DNA of 64,000 bases from Acrasis kona (taxonomy: Eukaryota; Heterolobosea; Eutetramitea; Acrasida; Acrasidae). Both the position numbers and the translations under genes were made by a program. Below, piece after piece: positions 20,869-34,800 of the stretch. The DNA lies in the NCBI GenBank assembly GCA_026419775.2, contig JAOPGA020001455.1:1-64000 (forward strand), given 5' to 3'. Under the pieces are notes generated by a model. The model did no database searches and had not been told where the DNA came from. It was given only the letters and a program-made list of their open reading frames with translations. How positions within the stretch are numbered: the first letter of the stretch is position 1; each line of letters opens with the position of its first letter.

Positions 20869-22781
20869 TTAATAAGCTGCGGCGACGCTCTTCTTTCTAC
20901 TGTCACTCGCTGCTTCCAGCGTTCCATCGGATAGTGCCCTGACGCCTTGCACGACTCCCAAATCTTCTCTTGCTCCCTCCAAAATGTCCACTTTGGAGTA
21001 ACCATCTCTGTCGATAATCTTTTTGAGCACGTCCGTGCTGAATCCATTCTCCACTTGTAGTACGGGCGGTACGAGTTGATGGTGGAGGCGAGGTGTTTGA
21101 ATGGCACTCGCAACGTCCATGTCGTATTCGATCATGTTGATGAGCGTTTGAGCGACGGCGGTTATAATGTAAGGACCTCCGCTACCTCCCAGCGCAATGT
21201 GGAATTTATTGTCCTTGTGTACGATGGTCGGCGACATGCTGCTCAATGGTCTTTTTCCAGGTTCTATAAAGTTGTTCGTTGTTGGAGGCAAATCATATGC
21301 GTTGGTTGCATTGGGGCTGCTGAAATCGTCCATCTGATCATTATAGATGATTCCAGTATCGGGCGACAGCACCATGCTTCCAAAGAACAAGTTAACGGTG
21401 CTGGTCAGACTCACAGCCATTCGGTCGGAGTCCACCGACACCATGTGACTGGTCCCGTGATCATTTTTTGCAAATTGTAAAGTAGAGGTTGATGTTTGTG
21501 TAGGGTCCAAGAAGGTACTATTATACAGGTAACGACTCAAATCACTGTTGACGCCATTAGAGGGAACGAATGCTCGCAGGAAGCTGGCATAGTCCTTATT
21601 GGTCATGTCGTTGACGATGTTGGTGAGGTTCAAGTATTTTTCGTCTCCCAGGCTCATACGGTGACCGAAGGCCATCTTCATCGATTCGATCAAATAGTGA
21701 TATGTTTGATATGCATCTCTGCTATTCTTGGCGAGGTTATATTGTTCCAAAACATTAAGCATCAACGACTGACAAACCCCTCCTGATATTTCAGGTCTGG
21801 CACCAAATACCTAAATGTGTTAGAGGAGGATTCATCTTTGTTACATACCTTATATCCTCTGTAATAGGTACTGACAGGGTTTGACTGTTTTACTTGATAT
21901 TTGATGAGATCTTCGCGACTAATGATACCACCCATGGACGTGACGTCTTTTACAATTCTATCAACGAGCGTTCCATTCTCACCAAACATGACATCTGCTC
22001 CTTGGTCTGCTATTAATCTTAGTGTGGCGGCCAGCGCTTCGTTCTTTACGTCTTCTCCCTCCTTAACGATGTCGTTATTAGGGGCATATATCTGACGCAT
22101 GCCGGGTCCATACTTGTCGGTCAAAATCTCGGTCCTATACAGCTCCAAGTGAGAAACAAGGAGCTCTTGAGCAGGATGAGATGTAGCCAAATTAATGGCT
22201 GGTTCTACAAGTACCTTCCAGTCCAATTTACCGTATTGTTTATGTGCGGTGTAAAGGCCCTTTACCTCTGAGGGTACCGCGATGGCAAGGCCACCACGTT
22301 GTGCTAACTTTGTATCCTGTAGGTACATGTCCCGATGTGCGCGCAATGGCGCTGTCTCCCTAAAGTCTATTGTTTTCACGACTCCCTTAGTGTCGCTGAT
22401 CACCATAATTCCACCACCTCCAATTCCGCTTGACCATGGGTTCATCACTCCGATGCATAAGCAAGTTGCAACTATCGAATCTACTGCATTACCTCCTTTT
22501 TTCAGAATATCAACACCAACTTGGGAACAGGTAGGATTGTCCGCAGCTACAGCACCTTTGCTCCCCTTTACCAAAGTAACATATTGAGCAGGAAAATTGG
22601 GTACGATAGGAGACTCTGATACCAGAACAATGATCGTTGATATAACACCAATGAACAAACATAGGATTGCTGCACAAATTAGAAGGATGTAATTGTTGTT
22701 GTAGAGTTGTTTGGTTGTATTTTGTGAAGACCCTGACTCTAGATTGTCTTCTATGTCTGTGTCTGGTGACTCATTGCGCAT
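20869..22781 (-). CDS. Gamma-glutamyltransferase, type II membrane protein
   Basis: Exons are 22781..21849 and 21810..20869 with a 38-nt intron, giving 624 aa. Residues ~30-52 (YILLICAAILCLFIGVIS) form a single signal-anchor, so the catalytic part faces the outside or the lumen. Family motifs are AAVAADNPTCSQVG-like near residue 75 (GAVAADNPTCSQVGVDIL), NPWSSGIGGGG, DFRETAP and VPSEVKGL. The nucleophile of the small subunit is the Thr in HGTSHM, about residue 431, where the precursor would cleave itself. GGSGGPYIITAV follows near the C-terminus. The enzyme hydrolyses or transfers the gamma-glutamyl group of glutathione. One oddity is that the region after residue 311 continues in a second exon with no loss of motifs. 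Stop reads TTAAAT. Confidence 0.93.
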
Positions 22782-22960
22782 GTTGTTTTGTAATGATAAA
22801 CTAACAAGTTTTATTTTTATATAAAAAGTGGCTTATCAGAATTACTTTTTACGTCAACATTCTTACGTACGTTAACAATATTAGAAATTTGCTTTGCTCT
22901 TATTCTACTTTGATTATATATATCATTATAATGTACAATATAAAAGAATAATTAATATAC

Positions 22961-23042
22961 GCCAGCATAGCTTAGTGGTTTATAATTATAAAGCGTTCGC
23001 CTTGTAAGCGAAAGATCATGAGTTCAATCCTCATTGTTGGCT
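22961..23042 (+). tRNA. tRNA-Thr (TGT) with an enlarged D loop
   Basis: Acceptor GCCAGCA pairs with TGTTGGC (one G-T), anticodon stem TTCGC/GCGAA is perfect, anticodon TGT at 23003-23005, T arm ATGAG-TTCAATC-CTCAT is perfect, discriminator T. A-box (TAGCTTAGTGG) and B-box (AGTTCAATCC) are good and a T-rich run follows. There is no canonical intron after position 37. The D loop between GCTT and AAGC is 17 nt instead of 7-12, because a self-complementary TTATAATTATAA lies right after the conserved GG. Confidence 0.9.
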
Positions 23043-23059
23043 TTATTTTTAAAGTTACA

Positions 23060-23419
23060 GCGGGCATTCAAAACAAATACCATGATACTGATGGACAACC
23101 TAGTCACTTAAAATGATTCGATATTGGAGATGGTGTTTGGAGTTTTGAGCAAAACAACACCCACGTTGTGATGTCTTTTGCTGTAAATGACTATTATGCG
23201 GAAATCACTTGCCAGGTGGAAGATTATTAAATGATAGAGCACAAAGTGGTCAGTTTCGGACGAATTTACAGTTTAGGGAGATCAATTAATTCATTGTATG
23301 GATCCTTCTCTCAAGACACAGGAACGTCTTTTAGCCAGTTTGTTGATTTCAAACCTTTGGGTACAGTTGCTCGGCATAATAGTGAGGGAGACCAGAAAGA
23401 GATTTTTGAAATTTAAATA
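23060..23419 (+). pseudogene. RCC1-like repeat gene remnant with two in-frame stops
   Basis: One frame reads on for ~119 codons and is broken only by a TGA (about 23102) and a TAA (about 23228) before its final TAA. The pieces resemble RCC1 beta-propeller blades: GDGVWSFEQNNTHVVMSFAV, AEITCQVEDY, then VVSFGRIYSLGRS and a loop ending SQFVDFKPLG. The 'ItCg-x-x-H' and 'VySfGr' pattern is the basis of the call; the match is by eye and not strong. The absence of any frame change suggests a fairly recent loss. It begins a few bases after the tRNA-Thr gene. Alternative: short exons of a live gene, but no GT-AG pair removes the stops at the usual intron size. Confidence 0.45.
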
Positions 23420-23561
23420 AAAGCAGTGCCACATTCATGTTATTTTGCATATAGTCCGCAAAATCAATTGATAATTCTTTTCTGAAGAATTTAACTAATT
23501 AAAGAAACAACTGTTTCTATGTATGATTCAAACACAGAATGTTAAACTAATGGAAATCATT

Positions 23562-25684
23562 TTATTGGATTATACAATTTTTTTCACCCATATACTTTTG
23601 GAACTCTATTTCTGCATGTGTGGTTATAATAAAACTGAGTTGTCAAGGACTTACCGTCGTCGTTGCACAATATTTTGATGAGATCCACTAACATTTTTTG
23701 AGCACCTTGACTTTGTTTTGATTTGTCTCGTACTGCATTTAAAAAACTAATAGGATTAATTTAAAACGAACTTAATATTGTGTACCTATTTTTATTGACC
23801 TTATCATCAAACATTGCCTCTCCCTCAAATATACTTGAAGATAGGATCTTGTGGAAAGTGTTGTCACCCAACTTCTTCTCCTCCTCCAACATTTGATTTA
23901 TAATGTTCAAGAAGTTGATTACGTCAGCGTCATCAATAACGTCGCTAGTAATTACCATGTAAAGCAAATTGCAAAGCTTGCTCAAAAACGGTTTGGTGAT
24001 GGCATTCTCCCTTTCGTTCGAAGACTGTTCTGACAATTCCGATCTCCTCCTCTACTAGTGTAAATTAAAAGAAGTACAACAAGATCAACCTTTGAATCGT
24101 CATCTCTTTTAGAACCGTTCATCATCCATCGATAAGGATATTTACGTTCGGCTTTGATTAGAAATCTTGTGAAAAAGATCTTGACAATCACATACACCTC
24201 CCTCCTTTCTTGTGATTGTATGTCTAATAGCAGCATTGTTTTTAAAAGCTTCTCAAATCTTGATCATAGTGTTGATATTTTAACAACAAAAAAAACATAC
24301 TGTTCATCATGATAAAGAGTATCACGCTTGATATCAAAATCTGTGCGAACATCCTGATGCTCTATTTTGGTCAGATAATCAATGTACTAATATAACAGTT
24401 ATGGTCAACGCGAGGATATTTATCTACCTTGTCGAATAGACTCAAACTAGCAAAGATTGTCTTCTCCATCAAAGCACTTGGAGGAACAGCATCACTTACT
24501 AATAACTTGATCGTTAGATCGGCCAACTTTTGTTGAAATTCATTTATGTTTTGACCTATAGTGATCAAAAAGTTCATTTTATTCTCTGGAATACGTTCTA
24601 GCAACCTAAGAGTTACGCATAGAGTAGAGAACGTTTGGTCGTGCTTATTTAAAATTAATTGTTTTTCATGCACCTTTTTAATCAATAAATCATAAAAAAA
24701 TAACAAAAATTACTATTTGGCCAAGAGGCTTTGTTTTATCTTCATCTCCATCTGTATTTTTTATTAAAGTTGGCATTTTGATCATATCTACCAATGATTT
24801 GATTGTGTCAGAATCATAAAACATCAAATAGAAAGAATCTGATTTGTTTGTTCTTGATACATGGATCAAAATATTGAGCATCACACGCATTAACCCTATT
24901 TGGATAACATTATATTCGTCAGAGTTAGTCTCCAAGAATACATCAAGACACTTTTGTTTGTTTTGGCCAATATTAGCAATCTGCTTCAAGGCTTTGATTG
25001 GCTACGTACGTCATGAGATTATGATGCAAGTTAACTTACATTAGGCTCTATTTGGTCACCATTCATAAAAAGACAGGTCATTCCCAGATGCTCTCTTGTA
25101 AGCACAACCAAGCTCTCTACTGCGGCTTGTAATACCACTTCATTGCTTTTTATTTTTTTTGCACTCTCGACTAGATTTGATAACTGCGACTGAGTAAACT
25201 GAACAGAATTGTATAGTTGTTGATTCGATTGTTCTGAGCTAGATTTTGAGTTGACGATATCGATAAGCGACGATAGCTCCATGACCTGAGCAGGTTCCAA
25301 GCAAATCTTCATTGAATCTCTTATAGAATGAGCTTCTTCTTTGTATTCTATTGATAGTGATGAGGATAATTCTTTTTTAGTCACTCTCGACTCTAATTCG
25401 TTATCGAGCTGATTGATTTGTTGTTCAATTGCAGATTGCAATGTTAAATGTTCATGTAGCGCGTCGATAATTAATCGTTGTCTTTTATATATAATGTGGT
25501 CCAATATGATGGTGATGAACATTTCTTTTCTTTGTTCACCTCCAAGATACTCTGAACTATTGGTGCATTCCAAGCAGTTTGAAAGAAAGTTTTTGAGTGC
25601 CTTCTGCCATCTTGACGGGCTAAGAATAACAGAATCACTTTCGCCCTGGAATAAATCGATAAGGTCAAACTCTGTTTGATTCAT
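23562..25684 (-). CDS. Unidentified helical protein with seven introns
   Basis: I do not recognise the family. Exons on the minus strand are 25684..25040, 25001..24714, 24673..24428, 24386..24301, 24258..24090, 24051..23786, 23746..23655 and 23611..23562, giving 613 aa; introns are 38, 40, 41, 42, 38, 39 and 43 nt. The last intron is chosen because it restores a C-terminus ending in IQ with a CAATAAAA stop; unspliced, the frame would stop slightly earlier. The protein is helical, with a coiled stretch near residues 85-115, many Leu/Ile heptads, and no membrane segment or signal. An ARM/HEAT-like scaffold is possible. One donor is GTTGAT, weaker than the rest. It has the highest intron density in the window and sits next to the intronless VPS13. 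Confidence 0.7.
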
Positions 25685-25825
25685 CTAGGTTGTCTGTTGA
25701 TGTTTGTTTTACAAAATTAAAGAGTGAGCTATGAACTTTTGCTCCCTGTCGAATGGGTTACTGAATTCGATCATCCCAAAGGAACAAATACATGACAAGA
25801 ATAATTTTTTAGAGATCAAAATTTA

Positions 25826-28800
25826 TTACAAAACAGTACTACTGGTAGTTACCACAGTTGAAGTAGTTTGTCCAACAGGTATTCCGCTCTGTGGTGCTAC
25901 GACCACTTGTTGTTGCTGTTGTTGCTGTAACTGGGCCTCCTCATATGCCTCTCTCTTCTTTTTGACAACCTCGGCGATGGCACCATTCAAACGAGTCCAG
26001 AAAATCTTGATGGATGATTCGCTATCGGTGGTAATCTTCTTTCTAACCGTAACAACATTCTCTCTTACTTTGGTCTGACTCTCGTACGTCAACGTGATAA
26101 TCTGGAATGGTTCGTTGTAATTCAATTCGGTGATGGTATCCAATCCCACTCTCCATTTCTCCTTTTCATTTTCTAATGAAATCTTGATAATGCTCAAATT
26201 GGTCAACAAGTAAATGTCGCGCTCCTTCTTGTTACGCGTGAATCCGATGGCATGTTCGTGCTCTGCGTACTGCGTGACTTCCTTGTCCAATCCCTTCCTA
26301 CGTAGACCACCGCCAGCCATGCGCTGCTGTTGTTCTCTGTATCCCAATCGAACGTCGTTGACTGCGTACAACATGTACTGTCCCAATGCACTTTCGAATT
26401 CATAAGTGGTGATGGCGCCATCTTCTCTGAATGTTCTTGGGTACCTCACCCTTCTTCTCCTGCGAATTACTTGTTCTCTGCTGTCCAATCCGTTGGCGAG
26501 ACCTTCGGTGGCCTTGGCAGTAAAGTCCACGATGCCAGTGATTGGTTTGGTGGGTATGCCAATGATACCTCTGCCCACTCCCTTGATCATGTCCCAAGTG
26601 TCTCCTCCATCTGCAGTTACTTTGCGTGGTTCCTTGTAGATGCCCGTGACGCCATCCACGAATCCACCCACCAACACATCGCTGGCGTCGCTGAGTCCTT
26701 GTCTGGACGTATTGGCTTTGTTGATCAACATTTCTCTTTCCTTTCTGCGGTTGTAGTCGCGATCGAGCGTCAAGTAACTAATGCCTCTTCCCAAGCTGTA
26801 GCTGACCCTCGATACCGTCTTGAATGCTCCGTGCAGCGTGTTCTTGAATAAATCCTTTCCGCCCTTGCTGATTCCTCTGGTGGTATCTCCTTGTTTGTGA
26901 TGGTGATACTTGTGAGAATGAACGCCAGCTTCGCTCTCGATGCTGCTCTCTCCGGTGGTGCTTCGACTGTTCTGCACTGGTTTCTTGACCATGCCCTTGA
27001 CACCTGATTTAATGTCCTTGACCAATCCTAATGGATTTCCGATAATGTTCAAGCTGCCCAATACCTTGTATAGTTCCTTGAGTCCTTGTTTGGTGTAGTG
27101 CTTGATCATTTTGTTTTGAATGTCGGTGCTCGATACCATTTCCTTGTTCATGGTGAGATGATTGAGTTGGAGCGGAGCGTCGTCAATGTTGATGAGCGTC
27201 ATTCCTAGTGCCTCCAAGAAGCGATAAATGTTGGATTCTGCTAATCTTGGATTCTCCGTGCGATCAAAGTAGAACGTGGTGTGCATGCGAATGTCATCTA
27301 GAATGAATTTATCAAAGTATAATTTGGTGGGCACGGTGGATACTGCTCCAGTGGCTGTCGTGGTGCCGGTGGTGCTTGCTCTGGGTGCGCTTTGAGTGAT
27401 TCCTGTGTTGACGCTTACCACATCGTCATGAACGAGCACTGGTTGTTCCACAATGGTACTGGTGGTGACGACGCTGGGTGGTTCGACTACTTGTACGATT
27501 GGTTGTTGTTGTTCGACTATTGATTGTTGCACCAATTCTCCAAATTCATTCACATATTCAACGATGCGCACCGTCTCTACTGGCGTCGCTGCTGCTACAA
27601 TGATTTGCGGTGGATTCACCACTGTTGTGGTCTCTACGGTGTCAACGTACTCCAAGTGCTCATCTTGATACGATAATTTCTCATCTTGAAGTGCAGCGTT
27701 TTGTTGAAGTGGATCAGATAACAACACTTGACCAGTGACTGGATCCACTGGTGCGTTCAAAACTGCTTGTTTCTCCACAGGTGCCAATAACAAGGTATCC
27801 ACTTGATTCTCATTATCAATGTGCTCCAGAGCAGCATTCACGCCAGTGTTACTATTGTTGTCCTTCGATATGATGGCAGTGCTGCTATTGTTGCTATTGT
27901 TGATGATTCCTAACAAATCGCTCACCATGGTATATAAACTCTCCACCAATTTGAAATCCAATTGTAGAGTGCTCTCTTGAATACCAACGTACACGTAAGG
28001 GAACATTTGAATAGAAGTGTCCATTTCCAAATGAGGTTGCTCCTCCAATTGTTCTTGTAGGACGGTATTAGGTACGCTCTGATAAGAATTGACGCTGTTG
28101 TTATCTTGTTGATTGGTTTGTTGTTTGAAGCGAGTGAGAGAGTGTTGATCGTCGTCACGTGTGGGTTGGTCCTGTAATTTGGCAAATGATTCGGTATTGG
28201 TGTTGACCCTGTTGGTGACGATGCTACGGCATAAACTCAATCGAACCATGGGCTCATCATACAATTCATTTCTGTTGGTGAACAACACTGGGAATGCAGC
28301 AGTATGATCGGCATTATCCAATTGTAAGTGTTGAATCATGACGTCGACAAATTGATTCTTCAATGTGGTATCGAATTGCACGAATACGCCCTCCATGTAA
28401 ATATACAATAGTTCCTTCGGTAAGAATGAATCAAATTCTCTTCCGTATTGTCTCACTAGATTAGAATTATCGATCACGCTGATACCAATGCTCGTGATGT
28501 CGACCAACAAGCTCATATTGAACAAATCAGTTTGTTGACGCTCTAATATGGCCTGTGCCTCTTGAGTGATGATTTCTTGAGTAACGATATCGTTGGTTTT
28601 ACTTGCAGGATTTCCGCTCATGCTTCTCAATTGATTGGGAGTGGTGAGCGTATTTAATTGATGAGATAAACTCAATACGCGAGTGGTTCCTTGCCAGTTC
28701 ACTAGCAGATGGGCAAGACGCAAGTTTAGTAGACGAATGGTCTTTACTGCTTGATCTGCTTCTGACATGTCGATGGTATAACTACCGTGCATCGAATTTG

Positions 28801-31800
28801 TAAAATCGAATCGAACCAATAATTCGCCAATTTCACCAGCAGTGTTTGGATTCTTGGTATCCTTTTCGTTCTTCATTCTCTTCAACACTGCGGGATCATC
28901 CCATGTGTAGGGCAACGAACAATGTGCTTGGACCAACCACCAACGATGAGTACCTGGTTGCGACACCAGAATATCTTGATCCAAATCATTATCGATGCGA
29001 TAGGGCGATGAGGATGTTTCTGGTGCGGTGAAGCTCATCACGATGCATGAATCTACCATTTCAATGTTAATGTGAATCACCTTCTTGACGATGAGTGGTA
29101 TTTTATCCAATGCATCCAATGAAGTGTACATCCAGCTGGTGTTATTTGTGTTGGGCAATTGGATCATTTTCATTTCCATCAATCCCAATCGATTAATGGG
29201 GAATGGCATGGCGCTGATTTGATAATTTTCTGGATCGAGCGTGGCATCGCCCATGCCCAAATAAATCTTGATCGAATCCAAATTATCGACGTTTCCATTG
29301 TTGGGGAAGTATAGACAACTACTTTGACCGCTCATGAACGTGACCCTCTCGTTGGTTCCCTCCAATATGAGTTCGATTTGACGATCGGTTCCATTCGCCA
29401 CGCGATAACGACTGGTGAATGTCACAATCTTTGTTCGTTTGTATTTGCCAGGTGCGCTCACGGTGTGAACGCCGATGGGATATACCGTGTTGGCACTGGT
29501 TGCGACCGTGTATTGATCTTGATCGATCACATCCAAGCTGACTGCGCTACTATCCGTAGAATCATTGATGCTGACGGTGACCTTTTTATCGGAGCGATTC
29601 ACGTTGGTGTTGTCGCTGATGCCAGCATCTGGCGAGTCGTTGAAGCTGAACATGACTGGGTGCTTGCGCGAAGTATAATCATTGGTATCCAAATCTTCTT
29701 GCAAGTAATTCTCGAATTGGTCGTATTCATTGTTCAAGTAGTGTTCGTTCTTGGTCCATTCGCTGGCATTGTTTTGATTAAAGAACATGCTGGCTACATA
29801 ATTACGCAATCCCCTCTTCTTTTGACCGTGCTCATGTTTGTGTTCTTGTTTGACGAGTAGGGCTTGATTGGTGTGGTTCATGATCCAGTAGGGACTGAAT
29901 AGTACCATGTGGCGTTGCGATCGAATTCCGCTGTCGCTAAAGTCAATGTACACGTTGAACATGTCCTTGTCGCTTCCATCTGTTCTGTTCATGGTGACCA
30001 TGTTGGTATCGGCTGCTGAGTAGGTCTTGTCCTGATTGATGGAGAAATCTTCTTGTACGGGTATGATGCTACTAATCTTGACTTGATTTTGTGTTTGATG
30101 CATTAATTTATTATCCACGATATGAGGTGCATGAATAAACAAGTGTTGTTGTGATGGATCATCGATGCTCAAATTCGAAATTTGATCCAATTTGACCAAC
30201 TTCAATCCCAATACATCTCTGTAGACATTTACGCCATAAATAAACTCGGTCATTCCTCTCTTCAATTCGCCCATTGCAATCACCATGTTTTGTGCATTGA
30301 GCGGATCATGTTTATATAGCATGTAGGCCATATCGAGTCCCAATAAATTCTCGATGGCAAGTGGTGGTCTAATCTCCAACGTACATACGCATCTCGTCAA
30401 CATGAGTTCGTCGCTCATCTCTGCAATATCGTGTTCGTACAATTCCCATCCACGTTGTTCCATCACCTTTGGTTGCACCGTTGCATACAGTGCAGTGGTA
30501 TTATCGTTGCTCACGTTCGATAAGAATCGAGCATCATTTGGCGTCTTCATCATGTGAAGGAATTGCATGGAGTGATGATCGTCGTCGTTCAGCAACATGT
30601 TCCACTGATGATCGGATGGTAATTTGAAATCAGGTTTGGGTCTCACCAATAAAGTATCCCTCACCATTTGAATGGGTATGCCAATGGTTTGACCAGGTTC
30701 CAATTGACCAATCACCTGTACTTGTTGATTGATGGCACGAATGTGACCAATTTCATAATTGATGGTACATTGATTTCTGATGGTGATTGGTGATTTGATG
30801 GTCACGATGGCCCTACCACGTTCGAATTCAATGGTAATGTGCATGGGTCCATATTGAGTGGGGAACAATGAATATCCTCTGCTTCTTGTTGATTTGTTGA
30901 GCGTCAATCGAGTGCGATCGGTCGTGTTTGGTAATTGTAATTCGATAATGGTCTCGCTGCTGCTTCCGCCTCCCAATTCTGGTGCATCTACTGCATAATA
31001 ATTACTCGGATTGAATCCATATTCATTTCCACTGGGTATGATGGTGGGCGTCAATTCGACGTATTCATTTTGTAGACTGCTGGTTTCGATTAATCTAAAT
31101 TCCAAATCACATCCCGAGTGATTTCTGACGGTGTACAAATCTAATTCTTGAAGAATTTGTTTGTGACCCGTAAAATCTTCCTTCCACAATTGAACGCTGG
31201 TCAATACCGATCTCAACATTTCTTGAGAAATGTTAATGTTTAATACATCGATATCTAGCGTTCCAATCACGATGCGATGTGGTGGTTCTGGAATATCCTT
31301 GCTGACTACTTGCATGGCCAATTCATTTTGTTCTACTCCTTGTTCAGGTATGATTGCATTTTGATCAAAGTGAACATGACGAGCGGTTGGTTCTCCAATG
31401 ATGGCAGCAGCTGGATTGGTTGCTGGATTGGTGGTACTTGATGCGATGGTTGCAGCAGTGTTGATGACCGGTTGTTGAGCGCTCAATACTTGACTGGTGG
31501 AAGTGGTGGTGGTCAATGCAGGGTATTCCAACGTGGTGGTGGTGATCTTGGGACCGAATCCAGGTTGATCCATCAACACCACAACCTTCTCGGTGGGTTC
31601 AATATTTGGCATTTCCAAAATGGCATGATTGACAATTTCTGAATTTCTAATTGGTTTCTTTTCGTATTCGACTAATAAACCATAAGGTTCGATCAATGGT
31701 TCCCAATCACCAACTCTCATGTTATAGTGATGAGCTGCAAAGAAGATTGCAACGTTGATTGCAATTTCGTTGATCACGTTTGTCTTTTTTAACACACCGG

Positions 31801-34800
31801 TCGATATGTGAGATTGACGTGTTTCGACGCGATCGATCAATACATCCAATAAAGGAATATCATAACCGAAAATGTCATCCACCAACAAGAATCTAAACAT
31901 GTTACCGACGGTCAGAATGTTAATGTGGAAATCAGTAATGCTATCTTCGTATAATTCGCTCGATGTGGTCCTGGCTACTGCCATGGCTGGTGGTTTATCT
32001 TGTTCATCAGATGGTTGGGTGTTATCCACCGAATCAATTGGCAAATTGGATTGATCTTGATTCATGCGATTCGTGAATACAGTAATGATTTGATTGATGA
32101 GCTTAATGTCTCTGTATGATACTTGCAATCGAATGGAATTTCTAATATTGACCGATGCAAATTTGTTGACTAATTTATCTCTAAAGTCGTGCTCGTTGGT
32201 TTCCAAACTAGCGACAACGTGCACGTTCTCCAATAACGCTTGAGTATCTTTACGTGGTCGTTTGTTGGTAAAGTGAACTTTGATTTGTCTTTGTAGCTCT
32301 GGATCAATCACTTGTTTGGCGTGTTCCATGGTGACGCTCAATTCGCGCAACTCTGCTTGGTATAATTCGTATCCATTGGGTCTTGTTTGAATGTTTAATC
32401 CTGCACTGAGTGCCACTACCAATCGACTCGAACGAGCATCGCGAACGTTGATGGGAATGCTGATGGTGGGCCTGCCGAAACTAGCTTCAATGTTTAACAT
32501 GGCAATGGGCAATGGTTCTGCTTCCTTGTCATGAGCTCTCTTGAGTACTTGATCTCTTGCCTTCTTTTTCAAGATTTGATTCTGCAAGTAACAACCAGAT
32601 GTGGTGGGTGCCATGGCCTTCGATTCGCTGTCCTTGCGATCGACCAAAAAGTCAAATTCATTCAAATCATATTCAATCTTGACGCTCTTCATGACCAATT
32701 TGACGCCTTCCGAAATGTAAATTCGAGGCGTGACGTCCTTGTCGTCGACGGTGGAATTGATGGTGCGACCTGTTAATATTCTGATGGTGTGTTTTCTACC
32801 GTCAATCATGATGGTGGATCCATGAGCACCCTTGATGACCAATCTTGATTCGGATGTAATTTCCAAATCTTGATCCAAGTAGGTATCTTGTGAAATGATA
32901 ATGTCGTAACCAATTTGTTGTTGCATGGGATGTAATCGATCGTTCATCTTGTGGTTCCACTCTTGAATATCGTTCTCGTGTCTCTCTCCAATTTCTTTAC
33001 CCAATCCAGTTCTCTTCATGAAGAAATCTCTCACGGTGAAAATCAAATCCGGATCAATTGTGAATCTTGGATTGCCCAATTCTAATCTTGCGATGGTCTC
33101 GGAGCTCACGTCTTCGCGACTACCTGCTCCCATTTGGTCCATGATCAATTTGATGAAATCTTGTCTTTCTGCCGGTGGGTTTTCGCCTCTTTCTACCGAT
33201 CTCAAATATTCGTGATCAGAATCAACAATCATCTTGTAGAGTGATTCTGATTCGGAACGTAAATCTTTGGCGGTGAGTCTGGCCACGTTGACAGAGATGC
33301 GAGCAGTTCGGTTTGGTTCTCCGCCGGGTATCACCATTGCTTTTAACGAAGTGATGCAGACGCCAACTAATGGATCCTGTTGTCTCCATCCAACGTCATA
33401 ACCAGATCCTCTCAACAATCTCAAATTCAATTCCTTAATTTCAAACATGATTCTGAACGTCTTGTTTCCTTTTCTCTTCAATTTTGCATCCTCCTTCTCT
33501 GCTTCCTCTCTCTCCTTTTCGAATTGCAACACGTGTTCTTTCTTTTCTTGATGCTCTCTCTTTTGACGATCTTCTTCTGCTTGTTCGATGGTCTTGAAGC
33601 GATTGGGAGCCCTGTCGAGTGCATTTTGTTCGGCCTTGCTCAATTTTCCATAATTGGATAGAGCACGAGTGGATCGATGAGGCGGAGGTTGTTGTGCCTT
33701 CTTTTCCTCTGCAATTTCGTTGGCCCATGGGTTGATATCTTCGGTGTCGTTGATATTTCTACCCAGTACTTCCAAAAATACTTCGTATTGCTCGTGCGTA
33801 ATGTTGATGCTTAATTTGGGAATCACCACATTTAAAGATCCATCATCACTATCTTCATCAAATTCTTGATTCATTTCCACTTTTAGTTTGTCTTGAGCGG
33901 TTTGAATTTCTAATTTCTCGTGACGAATTTCAGCAGCACTCTTTTTCACTCTGGTGATGCGCCTCGCGTCGAGTGCTACGTTAACTTCGTCCACGATCTT
34001 GATGTCCTCTTGACCATGTCTAGCATTTTCGCTTTGTTCGTTCATGACTGTAGTAATGTTGAAATTCTTGACTTGAATGTTATAATCTTCCACAAAGATC
34101 ATTCCATCATCGTTCACATCTTGCAAATTATTTTTGATTTGAATCAATCCCAAATCAATGGCAATTCCTTCCTTGCTCAACCTGCTCACCGGAATCATCA
34201 AGTGTGGATTCTGAATGTTGACGTCAATGTCAATGATGAATTGTTTGGGTTCCTCTTCGATGGCCGCTGATTGTTGATCATTTTCTTGTTTCTTGTTAGC
34301 GGCTTGTTGTTGACCCAATTCCTTCGCTGCTTGTTGATTACTTCCATTAATACTCTGCATCAATGGTCCATTGTTGAAATAGGTAATCACTTTGTAAATG
34401 ACGCGATGTAAATATACAATTCTCAATTCTGCAATTTCGGCCTTGATGATGATCATGTTAATTTTATTTTGATCATATACTTTTTGTTGTGCTGGATTCT
34501 CTAATTCATCCTCTGCATCGCTTTGTTCCTCCAGACCTACACCTGGTTTGATTAATCTAGAATCGAACAGGAACGATATCAATGGTTTTTCTCTAATGTG
34601 ATCGGGTATGTCGTCGTTGCGACGCTCGATGGTGTGTGCTTCGTGATCATCGTGGCGATCCATCGATTGTTCTGATTTACCGTGTTGATGAACGCCTAAT
34701 ATAATCTTGTACAATTCGTCATTTGGATCTTGACCCAATTCGTACTGCTTGATTTTAATGTTGCCCAATTTACCACCGACGCTGCTCATTCCGGTTGTTT

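Noticed and set aside
23584-23654. Unspliced C-terminus of the 613-aa gene
   Set aside because: A GTAAGT...CATGCAG intron of 43 nt lies there and gives the usual CAATAAAA ending, so the spliced form is preferred.
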